Assembly (NCBI GenBank): GCA_020722405.1
Contig: DYKW01000023.1
Span: forward strand, 1 to 15,396
Length of the DNA stretch: 15,396 bases
Source: Anaerolinea thermophila
GTDB lineage: Bacteria > Chloroflexota > Anaerolineae > Anaerolineales > DRKV01
Direction: 5' to 3'
Shown: one piece after another, positions 6,784-14,666 of the stretch
Position numbering within the stretch: the first letter of the stretch is position 1
Layout of the letters: every line of letters starts with the position of its first letter
The notes under the pieces: generated by a model
What the model saw: only the letters and a program-made list of their open reading frames with translations
Database searches by the model: none
What the model was told of the DNA's origin: nothing
Program-made: the position numbers and the translations under genes

Positions 6784-7392
6784 TCAGGTGGTGCGCAAGC
6801 GGCGAGCCATGAAGATCACTAGCAAGAGCACAACGGCGGCAATGGCCAACCCCGGCAACCCGATGTCGTCGGCAAAGCCGGTACCGGGCAGTTCTGTAGC
6901 GGATGGTGTGCCTGTACCGCCCGCGCCGGGGGTTTGTGTGAGGGCGCTGATGGTCGCCAGGGCATCAATGGTGGCCTGACGGGGGTCTGGCGTGGGAGAG
7001 TTGGCAGGCTGTGTAGCGGTAGGCGTGTCGGTAGGCATGGCGATCACCGGCGTGGGTGTTTTGGTTACCGTAGGGGGAATGCTGGTGGCAGTGAAGGTTG
7101 GCGTCCAGGCCTGGGCCATTTGTGTCAAGCCTAGGGCTTTGGCTACCTGCGTGTTTTGGGCGTTGATGGTCGCAACCTCCGCTTGTTGTGCTTGCCGTGT
7201 AGAAGAACCGCCTTTCAAAATGAATACGGCCATGCAAATCAGCGTGAGCAAGATCAGACCACCCAGTGCAGCCGCTACAATAATGAAGGTGCGGTTATCG
7301 TTGCCTTTGGGCGAGGAATTTTGCTCTCCAAAGGCGTTATCATCTAAATTTTCATCTTCCATATCGAAGCCACTGTCATCATTGAAAGCCAT
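6784..7392 (-). CDS. Thr/Pro-rich membrane protein with C-terminal LPxTG sorting-type signal
   Basis: This is a 202-residue protein of unknown function. An acidic N-terminal tail (1-33) precedes a membrane segment (about 36-59). Then come a short helical stretch and a Thr/Pro-rich low-complexity stalk (about 97-138, many TPT/PTP units). A second linker ends in LPGTG (168-172), a hydrophobic segment (about 178-195) and the basic tail ARRLRTT. LPxTG plus hydrophobic helix plus basic tail is the classical sortase substrate arrangement. The ATG at 7392 was chosen over an in-frame start at 7416 because AGGAG stands 8 nt before it. It is the last gene of the operon, 54 bp after its upstream neighbour and 24 bp before a strong terminator. 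If exported it would form a stalk anchored at both ends. A sortase is not encoded in the window. Confidence 0.85.
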   Translation of the reverse strand: MAFNDDSGFDMEDENLDDNAFGEQNSSPKGNDNRTFIIVAAALGGLILLTLICMAVFILKGGSSTRQAQQAEVATINAQNTQVAKALGLTQMAQAWTPTFTATSIPPTVTKTPTPVIAMPTDTPTATQPANSPTPDPRQATIDALATISALTQTPGAGGTGTPSATELPGTGFADDIGLPGLAIAAVVLLLVIFMARRLRTT

Positions 7393-7446
7393 AATTTCTT
7401 CTCCTGAGGGGTGCAAATTGTAAGAACGGGCTGGATGGGGTTAGTT

Positions 7447-8508
7447 TTACCGCAAAAGTTGAATATTTGCTAGGGGCAAGGTTACTTGTTCTCCATCTTG
7501 GAGGCGAATCAGTGCCGATGCGGCTTGAGCGCCGCCAGGATAGGTTTCGACTTCGGGCAAAAGGCGTACAACGTGTCCGGTTTTGCCCAGGTAGGGAGGC
7601 GTAACGCAGCGTACCAGGTCATCAGGGGCATATACTCGTGGCGCAGGCGGTATGAGATTGCCGGTAGTCGGCAATGGAAGGAAGACCTCTGGACGAGTGC
7701 CCTCGTAAAAATTGTATGGCTGGGCATTGACGGCGGTATCTCGCTTATCGCTCGTGCTAAGTAATTCATAGGCAGCCAGGTTCATACCGTGGGTGCCAAA
7801 ACCATCCGTCAGTACGACTGGGAAGGGAGCCTTCTGAGCTGCGTAAAGCAAATTTGGGGGGAGACTCCCTAGCACGAGCGCGCGTATGCCGGCCTCTGCT
7901 CCGGCGGTGAATACTTCGGCACTTGTGCATGTGCCACTAACGACAATCGTACCGCGCCAACTGACATCCAGGTTATTGGTTTGCAATGTAGTATTGGATG
8001 TGTCCATCATGACATGTAATGGGCCGGCTGCGGCTTTACCATTGCCCCAGGCACATTGTACCAAAGCGCCGGTACATTCGATAATGACGTCGTTGTTTTC
8101 CAAGATGTCTACAATTTCACCGGTATAGATGGCTGGCAATTTGGCTGGCTCTTTTTCTTTTTCAACCAACACCACACCGCCACGTATCAACATAACTTTA
8201 CCGTCACACGGAGAGCGAAAAATCTTCTGGAACAACCCCTTGGGGGACGCGGCGACAACATCGCCTTTGATCAGACGCTCACCCGGTCGGACTTGCATCC
8301 ATGATGTGGCTTTTTCAGGGGTGATCCCTAATCCGGCTGCAACGTTGAGCAGGACGTGCTCCGGGGCGATGTTGGCCTCAGCCACGATTGTTTGCGGCTC
8401 AACATTTTGTCCCTGCCGTACGATAACTTTCCCGGGTAAAGGGAGGGAGCGTTTACGACGCAAGACTGTCAGTGGTAAGACATACGAAGTTTGAGCGAGT
8501 GTATTCAT
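7447..8508 (-). CDS. Uncharacterised protein with barrel-sandwich-like and KOW-like segments
   Basis: I do not recognise a named family for this 353-residue protein. Residues 24-45 (LPGKVIVRQGQNV and onward) and 81-118 (with SPCDGKVMLIRGG) look like two halves of a barrel-sandwich hybrid fold, as in biotinyl/lipoyl-type or RnfC-type N-terminal domains. No lipoyl- or biotin-accepting lysine motif is evident. Residues 186-242 look like an alpha/beta segment with hydrophobic strands (GTIVVSGTC, RALVLGSL, PVVLTDGFGTHG). The C-terminus 307-352 (GKTGHVVRLL to VTLPLANIQLL) resembles a KOW/SH3-like barrel. There is no signal peptide or membrane segment, so it is probably cytoplasmic. The start ATG has a GGAAA ribosome-site candidate. 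It follows the MutL-like gene by 45 bp, which suggests the two products act together. Confidence 0.85.
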   Translation of the reverse strand: MNTLAQTSYVLPLTVLRRKRSLPLPGKVIVRQGQNVEPQTIVAEANIAPEHVLLNVAAGLGITPEKATSWMQVRPGERLIKGDVVAASPKGLFQKIFRSPCDGKVMLIRGGVVLVEKEKEPAKLPAIYTGEIVDILENNDVIIECTGALVQCAWGNGKAAAGPLHVMMDTSNTTLQTNNLDVSWRGTIVVSGTCTSAEVFTAGAEAGIRALVLGSLPPNLLYAAQKAPFPVVLTDGFGTHGMNLAAYELLSTSDKRDTAVNAQPYNFYEGTRPEVFLPLPTTGNLIPPAPRVYAPDDLVRCVTPPYLGKTGHVVRLLPEVETYPGGAQAASALIRLQDGEQVTLPLANIQLLR

Positions 8509-8553
8509 CGTGGTTTCCGTGAAAGATTACGTTGCATATTCCATGCCAGGTGG

Positions 8554-10320
8554 TTAATGGGCCAGGTGCCATAACCATTTTTTGTACATTTCTTCTCTGC
8601 GTAGTGGGTCTTTGTGGGGGTGGTAGGGCCGCCCACGGGCGTCGACAATAATCCCTTTCAGACTCCCGGCAACTTCATAGGCTGCCTTGCGCCCTGGGCC
8701 CAATCCAATATCGGTACGATAGAGTGGTTGCAGTTTCAAGGTAGCGCGGCGTCCCAGAGGAAGTGGGATAACGGTCAGGGTACCTAGTTTAACCTCTTGT
8801 CGAATTTCCTCACCGCTTTCTTTGTCGGTTAACTGTACTCGAAGAATGGGGGTATTCAACCGGGCGTGACTTACCGGGGAAATGACCAACGCCATACGGA
8901 CGAACATCGATGATGCCATTGCCTGAATGGCCAGTATGGGGTTTACACTGGCCGCGGCCCCCAAGACAGTGGTCAAATTATAGCGATCTAGTAAAATCGT
9001 GGTGATGCCTAAAGGTTGAATGCCATCCAGTAATGCCAACAATGATCGGCCTATGTTGAGTGACTGTGTAAATGGACTACCGGTGACAATAATCGGTTCT
9101 ACTTGCGGCAATAGTAGACTGTTCCCGCCAGTATTTGTTTGTGTATTGAGCGACGTAGCGATATTTTTTGCCGTTTGGATGCTGGCCTTGCGTAGCGCAT
9201 AGGTCGTGATGGCTTGTTCTATGGCTGCATCTTCTTCTGTAATTGGCACAGTGCCAGGGGAGACTCCTTTGTTGAAGACGTAGGCGCTCACGTAGGATGT
9301 CTCAAGGTTGGCACTTAGCCAGGGGGACAGTTTTTCATAGGGGTCACCGTGTAACAGCTCTGCCAGTTGCGGACCTAACCCTAGGGAGGGGTATACCCCT
9401 GGGTGTAGGGTTCCCTGAAAGGCCGCAGAGACTGTCGTGGCACTGGCACCAACATCTATCCCTAGCACTCCTTTTGTTGTATCTCCCTGACTAAGGAAGC
9501 GGAGCATGCGTCCGTGTGTGGTTGCGGCCGGAAAGGCGCCGCCGCTTGCCCAATGATGTAAGGTTTCTACACCCCCGATACGTTGAATGTAGATATCCAT
9601 CACTGCACTGGCCAGGGCAGGGTGTGGCCCTTCCAGGTCTTTGATGTTTAGGGCTGGGCGCACATTGGGGGCGGTGAGGATAGGGGCCATGTCTTTGAAA
9701 ATGCTCTGCATTTCTTCGTGTAGTGCGGTGTTGCCGACATACAGCAGGTGAGGACGCTGTCCCTGGGGTATCAAGGGCAGCGCCAAACGCAGGGGGTGAA
9801 TCATGCGGCGGATAGATAAACTGGCACCTTGTTCGCTACCACCTGTAATGACGATCAGGTCGGGGCGCAGTCGCAAAATTGCATCCAAGCGCTCTTCTAA
9901 TTTGCGAGGATCGGAAAGCGTGAAGGTATCTATCACCTTGGCATAGGTGCCTTGTAGTAGCCGTGTAGCACTGGCAATAGAGACATCCTCCAGTAAACCA
10001 ATGACAATGGTGCGCAAGGGGGTGGCAGCGGAGATTACCACACAAAAAGCATCCACCCCTTCTCCTGATGTGGCAGTTGGGATGATTAGGTTTTGGTCAT
10101 GTCCGATCAGCGTGCGTCCGGTGATTTGTTCCAATTCGTCAACGGCCATCAGCACTCCTTCCATGACGTTGTCGAAAGGAGCGGCAGCCGTGGTAGAGGC
10201 AGTGCCGGCCGCGATGAAGTGGTATTGCCCGTCTACTACGTCAAAGAAGAGCGCGCGGGTCGTAATTGCGCCGATATCCAGCGCCAACAAAGATTCGGAA
10301 GTCGTTTCGATTGCTACCAT
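8554..10320 (-). CDS. MutL-like (glutamate mutase MutL family, PF13941-type) actin-fold ATPase
   Basis: This is a 588-residue protein of the ASKHA (actin/Hsp70/sugar kinase) superfamily with two related halves. Phosphate-loop motifs occur twice: LALDIGAITTRALFFDV (12-28) and GVLGIDVGASATTVSAAF (284-301). Matching glycine-rich adenosine-type motifs are LIVITGGSEQGA (155-166) and PIIVTGSPFTQ (409-419). A C-terminal beta-rich region (about 487-560) lies beyond the second half. Proteins of this family are annotated as glutamate mutase MutL, a possible chaperone or reactivator of B12 aminomutases, but no mutase subunit gene lies nearby. It is unrelated to the DNA mismatch repair protein MutL. It has no membrane segment and starts 6 bp after a multi-pass membrane protein, so translation is probably coupled. 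I infer it is the energy-supplying cytoplasmic component of the operon's complex. Confidence 0.85.
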   Translation of the reverse strand: MVAIETTSESLLALDIGAITTRALFFDVVDGQYHFIAAGTASTTAAAPFDNVMEGVLMAVDELEQITGRTLIGHDQNLIIPTATSGEGVDAFCVVISAATPLRTIVIGLLEDVSIASATRLLQGTYAKVIDTFTLSDPRKLEERLDAILRLRPDLIVITGGSEQGASLSIRRMIHPLRLALPLIPQGQRPHLLYVGNTALHEEMQSIFKDMAPILTAPNVRPALNIKDLEGPHPALASAVMDIYIQRIGGVETLHHWASGGAFPAATTHGRMLRFLSQGDTTKGVLGIDVGASATTVSAAFQGTLHPGVYPSLGLGPQLAELLHGDPYEKLSPWLSANLETSYVSAYVFNKGVSPGTVPITEEDAAIEQAITTYALRKASIQTAKNIATSLNTQTNTGGNSLLLPQVEPIIVTGSPFTQSLNIGRSLLALLDGIQPLGITTILLDRYNLTTVLGAAASVNPILAIQAMASSMFVRMALVISPVSHARLNTPILRVQLTDKESGEEIRQEVKLGTLTVIPLPLGRRATLKLQPLYRTDIGLGPGRKAAYEVAGSLKGIIVDARGRPYHPHKDPLRREEMYKKWLWHLAH

Positions 10321-10326
10321 GTTATC

Positions 10327-10968
10327 TCAGAGAAAAATCTTCAGCCCTTGTAGGAGGAAGAAAATACGTTCCACCAGGGCTGCCATGGCGGCTAGATAAA
10401 CACCGCCGAAAATTACACCCAGGGTAATGGCAATGAATAACCGGCCGATATCGCGTAAAATATCTAATACCATGTTTGCACGGGCTTCTTCTGGGCGTGC
10501 ACCAAAGTGAAAATAGGCTAGGGTAGAGATGCTGCCAAGGATGATTAACCCGCCACTAATCAATCCTACCCCACTTTGTGGCGCCCAGACAGACATGGTG
10601 GCCTGCATTTGGGGAAAGAGTGTTCCCAACAGGCTGCCGCCGATGGCAACGGCTGCCCCAACGCCCACCAGATATCCCATGGCTGGGTTGCCCAGGCGCT
10701 GTAAACTGGGGGAGACTTTCATGAGCAACAACCCTCCCAGTATGACGGGGGGCAGCAATAGCAGCCGCTCGTTTGTACTACCCTGCAATAATGGCAGCAG
10801 GATTTGTGGTAAAAGCACCTGATAGATGATCACAGCAGCAGCATACCCTGCGCTGACACCAATGAAAAGGTAGGTAGCGATTCGGAAGAAGGGGTTATCT
10901 CCCAATAAGTAACTGAAAACAGCCAGCGTGAGTGCAAAAGCCAGTAAGGTGCCGAGAAAATCGTTCAT
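10327..10968 (-). CDS. Six-TM integral membrane protein (unknown function)
   Basis: This 213-residue, strongly hydrophobic protein has about six membrane segments (near 4-22, 28-50, 68-84, 97-117, 132-153, 174-197). A hydrophilic loop with GARPEEARANM (156-166) lies before the last helix. No transporter or channel signature was recognised. The start MNDFLGTLLAF at 10968 forms an ATGA overlap with the stop of the 760-residue gene, and AAGGGG lies upstream of it. The longer in-frame reading to 11046 only adds polar residues encoded inside the neighbour. The tight overlap and the 6-bp gap to the MutL-like gene argue for a stoichiometric complex of the three products. The second six-TM protein of the operon (13251-13895) shows no obvious sequence similarity to it. 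Confidence 0.88.
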   Translation of the reverse strand: MNDFLGTLLAFALTLAVFSYLLGDNPFFRIATYLFIGVSAGYAAAVIIYQVLLPQILLPLLQGSTNERLLLLPPVILGGLLLMKVSPSLQRLGNPAMGYLVGVGAAVAIGGSLLGTLFPQMQATMSVWAPQSGVGLISGGLIILGSISTLAYFHFGARPEEARANMVLDILRDIGRLFIAITLGVIFGGVYLAAMAALVERIFFLLQGLKIFL

Positions 10969-13247
10969 CCGTTCACCCCTTTGTGGTTGTTTTTGGATGA
11001 TGCTGTCCAAATGAATTGAATGCTTGCACCTACGATGATCAAGCATACGGCCACAAGGATACCCAGACTAAAGGTCGCTCCCCTTTCTTGTGAGGGCCCG
11101 TCTAGTCCGGTTTGACGTTCGTAGGCGGCCCCGCCCAGCATACCTGCAATGATCCCATCGACCTGTGTGGGGTAGTATGGCGTCATCATGGGGGCAGCCT
11201 GTGCGCTGAGCCCCAACATCAGCGGTAAATTGGGGTAGCGCGTACCAACTTGCTCAACCCACATACGGGCGGTATCCGGATCGTCTGCTAGAACGATTAA
11301 CATGCCGAAATCCTGGGGAGTGTTGATGTTTTGCAACCAGGGCGATTCCCAGGCAGGGCGTCCTTCGGCGGTGGTGGGAAGCGCTTCACGCATTTGCTGG
11401 GCAAAATTCGCTATGCCGGTAGCACCGCCGGGAATGTAGCCTAAATTGAGGTAATGTTCGTCGCTACGATAGCCGCGTTCTCGTGCCACAGGCAATAAGG
11501 CATGTTCGGCCAACAGCATTCCTTCGGGGTGGGTGGAGACGGTAGCAAAGGGTGTGCCGTGAATCATCAAGTGGGCGAGCAGAGGCCGAATCGTAGCATC
11601 CATTTCACCTGCGTAAGCCGTTTGATAATCAAAGACCAGTAAAACCGGCTTTCCGAGGGGTAGCGCGTCCACTTGTCGAAAGACGGCCTGGACTTCAGGG
11701 GCGGGAACGACAGGTTGTATGCTGCTCCCTGTTCCGCTGAAGAACCCCCAGGTAATGGCTGTCAGCAAGAGCAAGCCGATTAACCAACGTAGGAGTCGTT
11801 GAGGGGTGATACGGGGGGGCGCAGTCAATGGGACTGGTTGCCCTTCGCTTTCCAACATGCTGCGCAGTAAGCCAATTTGCGTTTCCTGTTCTTCGGAGAT
11901 TTCCAGTTTGGCAGAGGGGGGGACATTTTTGGGAAGAAGTGTTGCTTGAATCCCAACGGGTAATACACCGCGCAACCCTGCTAACGGGCCATTGGGGACA
12001 GGTGGGGCTTCCTGATCCTCCGGTAATAATTGAGGGGTAGAGACTGCATCCAGGGGCTTCATTTCCTGAAGCCAGGATGGCAGATTGGCGCGCTCAATTT
12101 CTGGCGCCTCCGTTTCTTCTTCAGGGGAGGCTAGTGGTGAGAAGTCTACTTCTTCTTCTGAAACATCTGTAACTTCTGCTAACCAGTCTGGCGTTTCTCC
12201 TGTTTCGATGGCGCCTAGTTCCATGTCGAGAGATTCGTCCAATGTGAACGGTGAGATATTGCTGGCGTCTTCTTCTGCGACAACAGGAGACTCAGTAGAT
12301 AAATTACTCTCGAGTGTGCTTTCTTCGCTGCGCAGACTGTCTAGCCAGTCATCACCTTGAATAGCCTTTTCTAGGATTTCCTCTTCGCTTGGGATTTCCT
12401 CTTTGCTGGGAACTTCTTCCGTTGACGCTGCTGACATGTCGGCAAGCCAGTCAGGTACCTCAATGTCTGGAAGACTGCTGGTATCGGCTGAGATTAAATT
12501 TTCCAATGATTGCTCGCTCTGCTCCGATTCGGCGCGTGGAGACCCTTCTTGGACGCCTGTTTCAGTGCTCAGCCACTCGGGCAAATCTTCCTCCTCGGAT
12601 AACCAGTCTGGCAGTTCTTCTTCACCGGTATCGGCCGCGGGTGCTTGGGGACTTTCGGGCGCGATTTCTTCGGCCGACCAGTCTGGCAGTTCTTCTTCAC
12701 CGGTATCCACAGTGGGTGCCTGGATGCTTTCGGGGACGGTTTCTTCGGCCAACCAATCGGGTAGTTCTTCTTTACTGGTATCCCCAGCGGGTGTTTGGGG
12801 ACTTTCGGGCGCAGGTTCCCCTACCAACCAGTCCGGCAGGCCCTCTTCGGTTTGCCAATCAGCCGACATGTCTTCAGAATCTGCAACGTTTTTCCCAGAC
12901 TCTTCCTGGAGGGACGATAACCAATCCGTTACGCCGGATTCGTCTTTGCGCGGCGGATTTTTCGAATGGGCACTCATTTCATCTAACCAGGAAAGGGGAT
13001 CACGCAGACTGCCGGTTTGGGTAACGCGACTTGTATCAAAAACTTCGTCGCTCTCCTCATCATCAAGCCAGGTGAGGGAGTCTTCATCAAAATGGAATGG
13101 TTCTTCCCCGGCTGGCTGGGATGCTTGTGGTTCTTCCGGTCGTGGGGCACCACCAACAAGTGGCTTCAGACGTGCACCACAGATCTGACAAACGTCAAGG
13201 TTCTCTGGGTTTGGTTTGCCACACATTGGGCAACGAATTTCACTCAT
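10965..13247 (-). CDS. Zinc-ribbon protein with acidic WL-motif array, two TM segments and an ectodomain
   Basis: A 760-residue modular protein. A zinc ribbon, CPMCGKPN...CQIC (Cys6, Cys9, Cys20, Cys23), starts it. Residues about 45-400 are acidic, Ser/Glu-rich and likely disordered. They carry thirteen short motifs around a tryptophan, mostly of the form (L/V)PDWLxE, at roughly 10-50 residue intervals. Three near-identical 25-residue repeats lie in about 139-215. A membrane helix (484-503), an ectodomain (about 505-724, alpha/beta-looking, starting KPVLLVFDYQTAYAG) and a second helix (725-747) follow. The predicted topology places the ribbon and acidic arm in the cytoplasm and the ectodomain outside. 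The ATG at 13245-13247 lies 3 bp after the preceding gene's stop, and the 3' end overlaps the next start by 4 bp. I do not recognise the ectodomain. The WL motifs may be docking sites for another operon product. Confidence 0.9.
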   Translation of the reverse strand: MSEIRCPMCGKPNPENLDVCQICGARLKPLVGGAPRPEEPQASQPAGEEPFHFDEDSLTWLDDEESDEVFDTSRVTQTGSLRDPLSWLDEMSAHSKNPPRKDESGVTDWLSSLQEESGKNVADSEDMSADWQTEEGLPDWLVGEPAPESPQTPAGDTSKEELPDWLAEETVPESIQAPTVDTGEEELPDWSAEEIAPESPQAPAADTGEEELPDWLSEEEDLPEWLSTETGVQEGSPRAESEQSEQSLENLISADTSSLPDIEVPDWLADMSAASTEEVPSKEEIPSEEEILEKAIQGDDWLDSLRSEESTLESNLSTESPVVAEEDASNISPFTLDESLDMELGAIETGETPDWLAEVTDVSEEEVDFSPLASPEEETEAPEIERANLPSWLQEMKPLDAVSTPQLLPEDQEAPPVPNGPLAGLRGVLPVGIQATLLPKNVPPSAKLEISEEQETQIGLLRSMLESEGQPVPLTAPPRITPQRLLRWLIGLLLLTAITWGFFSGTGSSIQPVVPAPEVQAVFRQVDALPLGKPVLLVFDYQTAYAGEMDATIRPLLAHLMIHGTPFATVSTHPEGMLLAEHALLPVARERGYRSDEHYLNLGYIPGGATGIANFAQQMREALPTTAEGRPAWESPWLQNINTPQDFGMLIVLADDPDTARMWVEQVGTRYPNLPLMLGLSAQAAPMMTPYYPTQVDGIIAGMLGGAAYERQTGLDGPSQERGATFSLGILVAVCLIIVGASIQFIWTASSKNNHKGVNG
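12602..12831. repeat. 75-bp in-frame tandem repeat encoding 25-residue PDWL units
   Basis: Copies begin at 12602, 12677 and 12752, with a partial fourth at 12827, in an exact 75-bp register. The first two are nearly identical in their first 30 bases; later copies diverge. The encoded minus-strand unit is about EELPDWLAEE plus a Pro/Ala/Thr-rich spacer. The repeat is inside the acidic arm of the zinc-ribbon protein. Confidence 0.9.
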
Positions 13248-13250
13248 GGC

Positions 13251-13895
13251 CTACCCCCCGTATGGGCGATCGACGCCCACTAACACTCGGATACCGGTTG
13301 CAATGGCCCCTAAGGCCATGCCAAGTAAGATGCCGCGCGCCCCGGCAAAAGCCAATACGTGTGTAAGCCAGGGTGTTAAGGTATCGGAAAGCACTGGGAT
13401 GGATACCCCAAAAAAAGGAACGCTGCCGGCCAGCACTAACACTGCACTTAAGAGAAAAATGATAACGGTGAAATTGTCGCGCTGGCGTATCATCCGAATG
13501 GCTGCATATACCAACACAATGGCTAATAAGGAGAACATACTGACTTCTATGGGGTACTGAACGTAATCAAAAATCCATTGCAGCCAGGACTGGCTGGCAT
13601 TGCCCCAGGTGCCTGAGATGTAGTCGTATGTACCCAGAGCAAATGTGCCAATTAAAGCCAAAACCAAGACCATGCTGTAGATGCCGCCCTTTTTCCCGGT
13701 GGTCAGTTTCTCAAAGTGGACGCCAAGCAGGTTGGCAATCCCGACCAAAAGTGCGATGGCTGCCAACCAGGACGCCCATTGCAGGAAAATGGTGCGTAAC
13801 ATGCTAAAAGTAGGGGCAGTTGTAAAATATCCGCCAAGGGTAATAATTCCCACTGCCAGGGCTGTAATGGTTGCGAGAGGTGCTTTGATTTTCAC
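13251..13895 (-). CDS. Six-TM integral membrane protein (unknown function)
   Basis: This 214-residue hydrophobic protein has about six membrane segments (near 7-27, 38-57, 71-90, 115-134, 141-160, 183-205). A basic cytoplasmic loop, HFEKLTTGKKGG, lies between helices 2 and 3, and the C-terminus GIRVLVGVDRPYGG is distinctive. No transport or catalytic signature was found. The start is GTG at 13893-13895, supported by AGGTGA six nucleotides upstream. The preceding gene ends 3 bp before it and the zinc-ribbon gene begins 3 bp after it, so the three genes are almost certainly translated together. By position it is probably a membrane subunit of the same complex as the DUF6754-like protein and the zinc-ribbon protein. 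Confidence 0.88.
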   Translation of the reverse strand: MKIKAPLATITALAVGIITLGGYFTTAPTFSMLRTIFLQWASWLAAIALLVGIANLLGVHFEKLTTGKKGGIYSMVLVLALIGTFALGTYDYISGTWGNASQSWLQWIFDYVQYPIEVSMFSLLAIVLVYAAIRMIRQRDNFTVIIFLLSAVLVLAGSVPFFGVSIPVLSDTLTPWLTHVLAFAGARGILLGMALGAIATGIRVLVGVDRPYGG

Positions 13896-13898
13896 GCG

Positions 13899-14666
13899 TC
13901 ACCTGCCAGGAAAAGCGAAACCGAGAAATTGTAAGATAGAGCCACCCAGAATTGCAAAGATAATTAACCAGCGCATGAAGTCTTGCGCTTGCAGGCTGGC
14001 CATGTGCAATGGGCTGGCTTTCAGATAGGCGCTACCGGCGTAAATCTCTTCGCCAATCAGCGGTTCTTGGAAACCGGCATAGAGCACAGACTGTCCTACC
14101 AAATGATCGCTGCCGGCGAGGGTGAGATTCCCTTTGCGTTCTCCTGCCTCCATTATCAATGCTACCTCTGGGCCAAAGTGACCGATCAAGATATTGGCTG
14201 AAACATCTTCATCTGCAATGATGGGCTGGGTGCCGGCGGCAAAAGCAAAAGGTGTCAGACCGGTCAGCCGGCCGGCAGTCGGATGATATTGCGCCTCTTG
14301 CCCCATTTCCCGGTAAGATGCCTTGAGTGTATCTTGCGTCAAGATGGCTAGTGTACTATCTCCGCTGGTCACTATGGGGGCTTTATCGCTAACGGAAATA
14401 ATGCGCATGATGCGCTTCAGGGTGCTCAGACTGGCGAAGGCACTAGCGCTTTCTTGCGTGTCGACGGCACCGCGTCCAACAGAAAAATGCAGACGAGTGC
14501 CTTCTTCTACTGCTAAACCAATAGCACGCCATATATGTCGAAACACCGGGATGGGACGTAAAATAACCGGCTTCGCTTTCTTTCGCCCGCTCAACCAGGT
14601 AAAGAGAAGCATCAGCCCCAAGAAAAATAAAACGAAGCCGAGTGCGATAATTTGCAGCATGGTCAT
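13899..14666 (-). CDS. Membrane protein with terminal TM helices, DUF6754-like
   Basis: This 255-residue protein has an N-terminal membrane helix (about 4-26, followed by the basic stretch GRKKAK) and a C-terminal helix (about 231-252). The middle domain (about 40-225) is soluble and mixed alpha/beta, with GTRLHFSVGRG (56-66), PIVTSGDSTLAILTQDTL (97-114) and IADEDVSANILIGHFGPEVA (150-169). From memory it matches the uncharacterised DUF6754 family of Chloroflexota; this was not checked. The basic residues after helix 1 suggest that the middle domain is cytoplasmic, as a helical hairpin-anchored domain. The ATG at 14664-14666 has AGGAG 8 nt upstream and overlaps the preceding stop codon as ATGA. 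It is the second gene of the operon. Confidence 0.85.
   Translation of the reverse strand: MTMLQIIALGFVLFFLGLMLLFTWLSGRKKAKPVILRPIPVFRHIWRAIGLAVEEGTRLHFSVGRGAVDTQESASAFASLSTLKRIMRIISVSDKAPIVTSGDSTLAILTQDTLKASYREMGQEAQYHPTAGRLTGLTPFAFAAGTQPIIADEDVSANILIGHFGPEVALIMEAGERKGNLTLAGSDHLVGQSVLYAGFQEPLIGEEIYAGSAYLKASPLHMASLQAQDFMRWLIIFAILGGSILQFLGFAFPGR

Noticed and set aside
8554..10320. DNA mismatch repair MutL
   Set aside because: The protein has actin-fold phosphate loops and no GHKL ATPase motifs; the shared name is a coincidence.
12602..12840. Regularly spaced repeats resembling a CRISPR array
   Set aside because: Repeat and spacer diverge together in a 75-bp, codon-preserving register and translate as protein repeats; no cas genes are present.
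12403..13188. A 261-codon plus-strand open frame rich in Ser, opposite the zinc-ribbon gene
   Set aside because: It is the mirror of the repetitive acidic arm; Glu and Asp codons read backwards as Ser and Phe. It has no ribosome site or recognisable domain and runs antisense to a well-supported gene.
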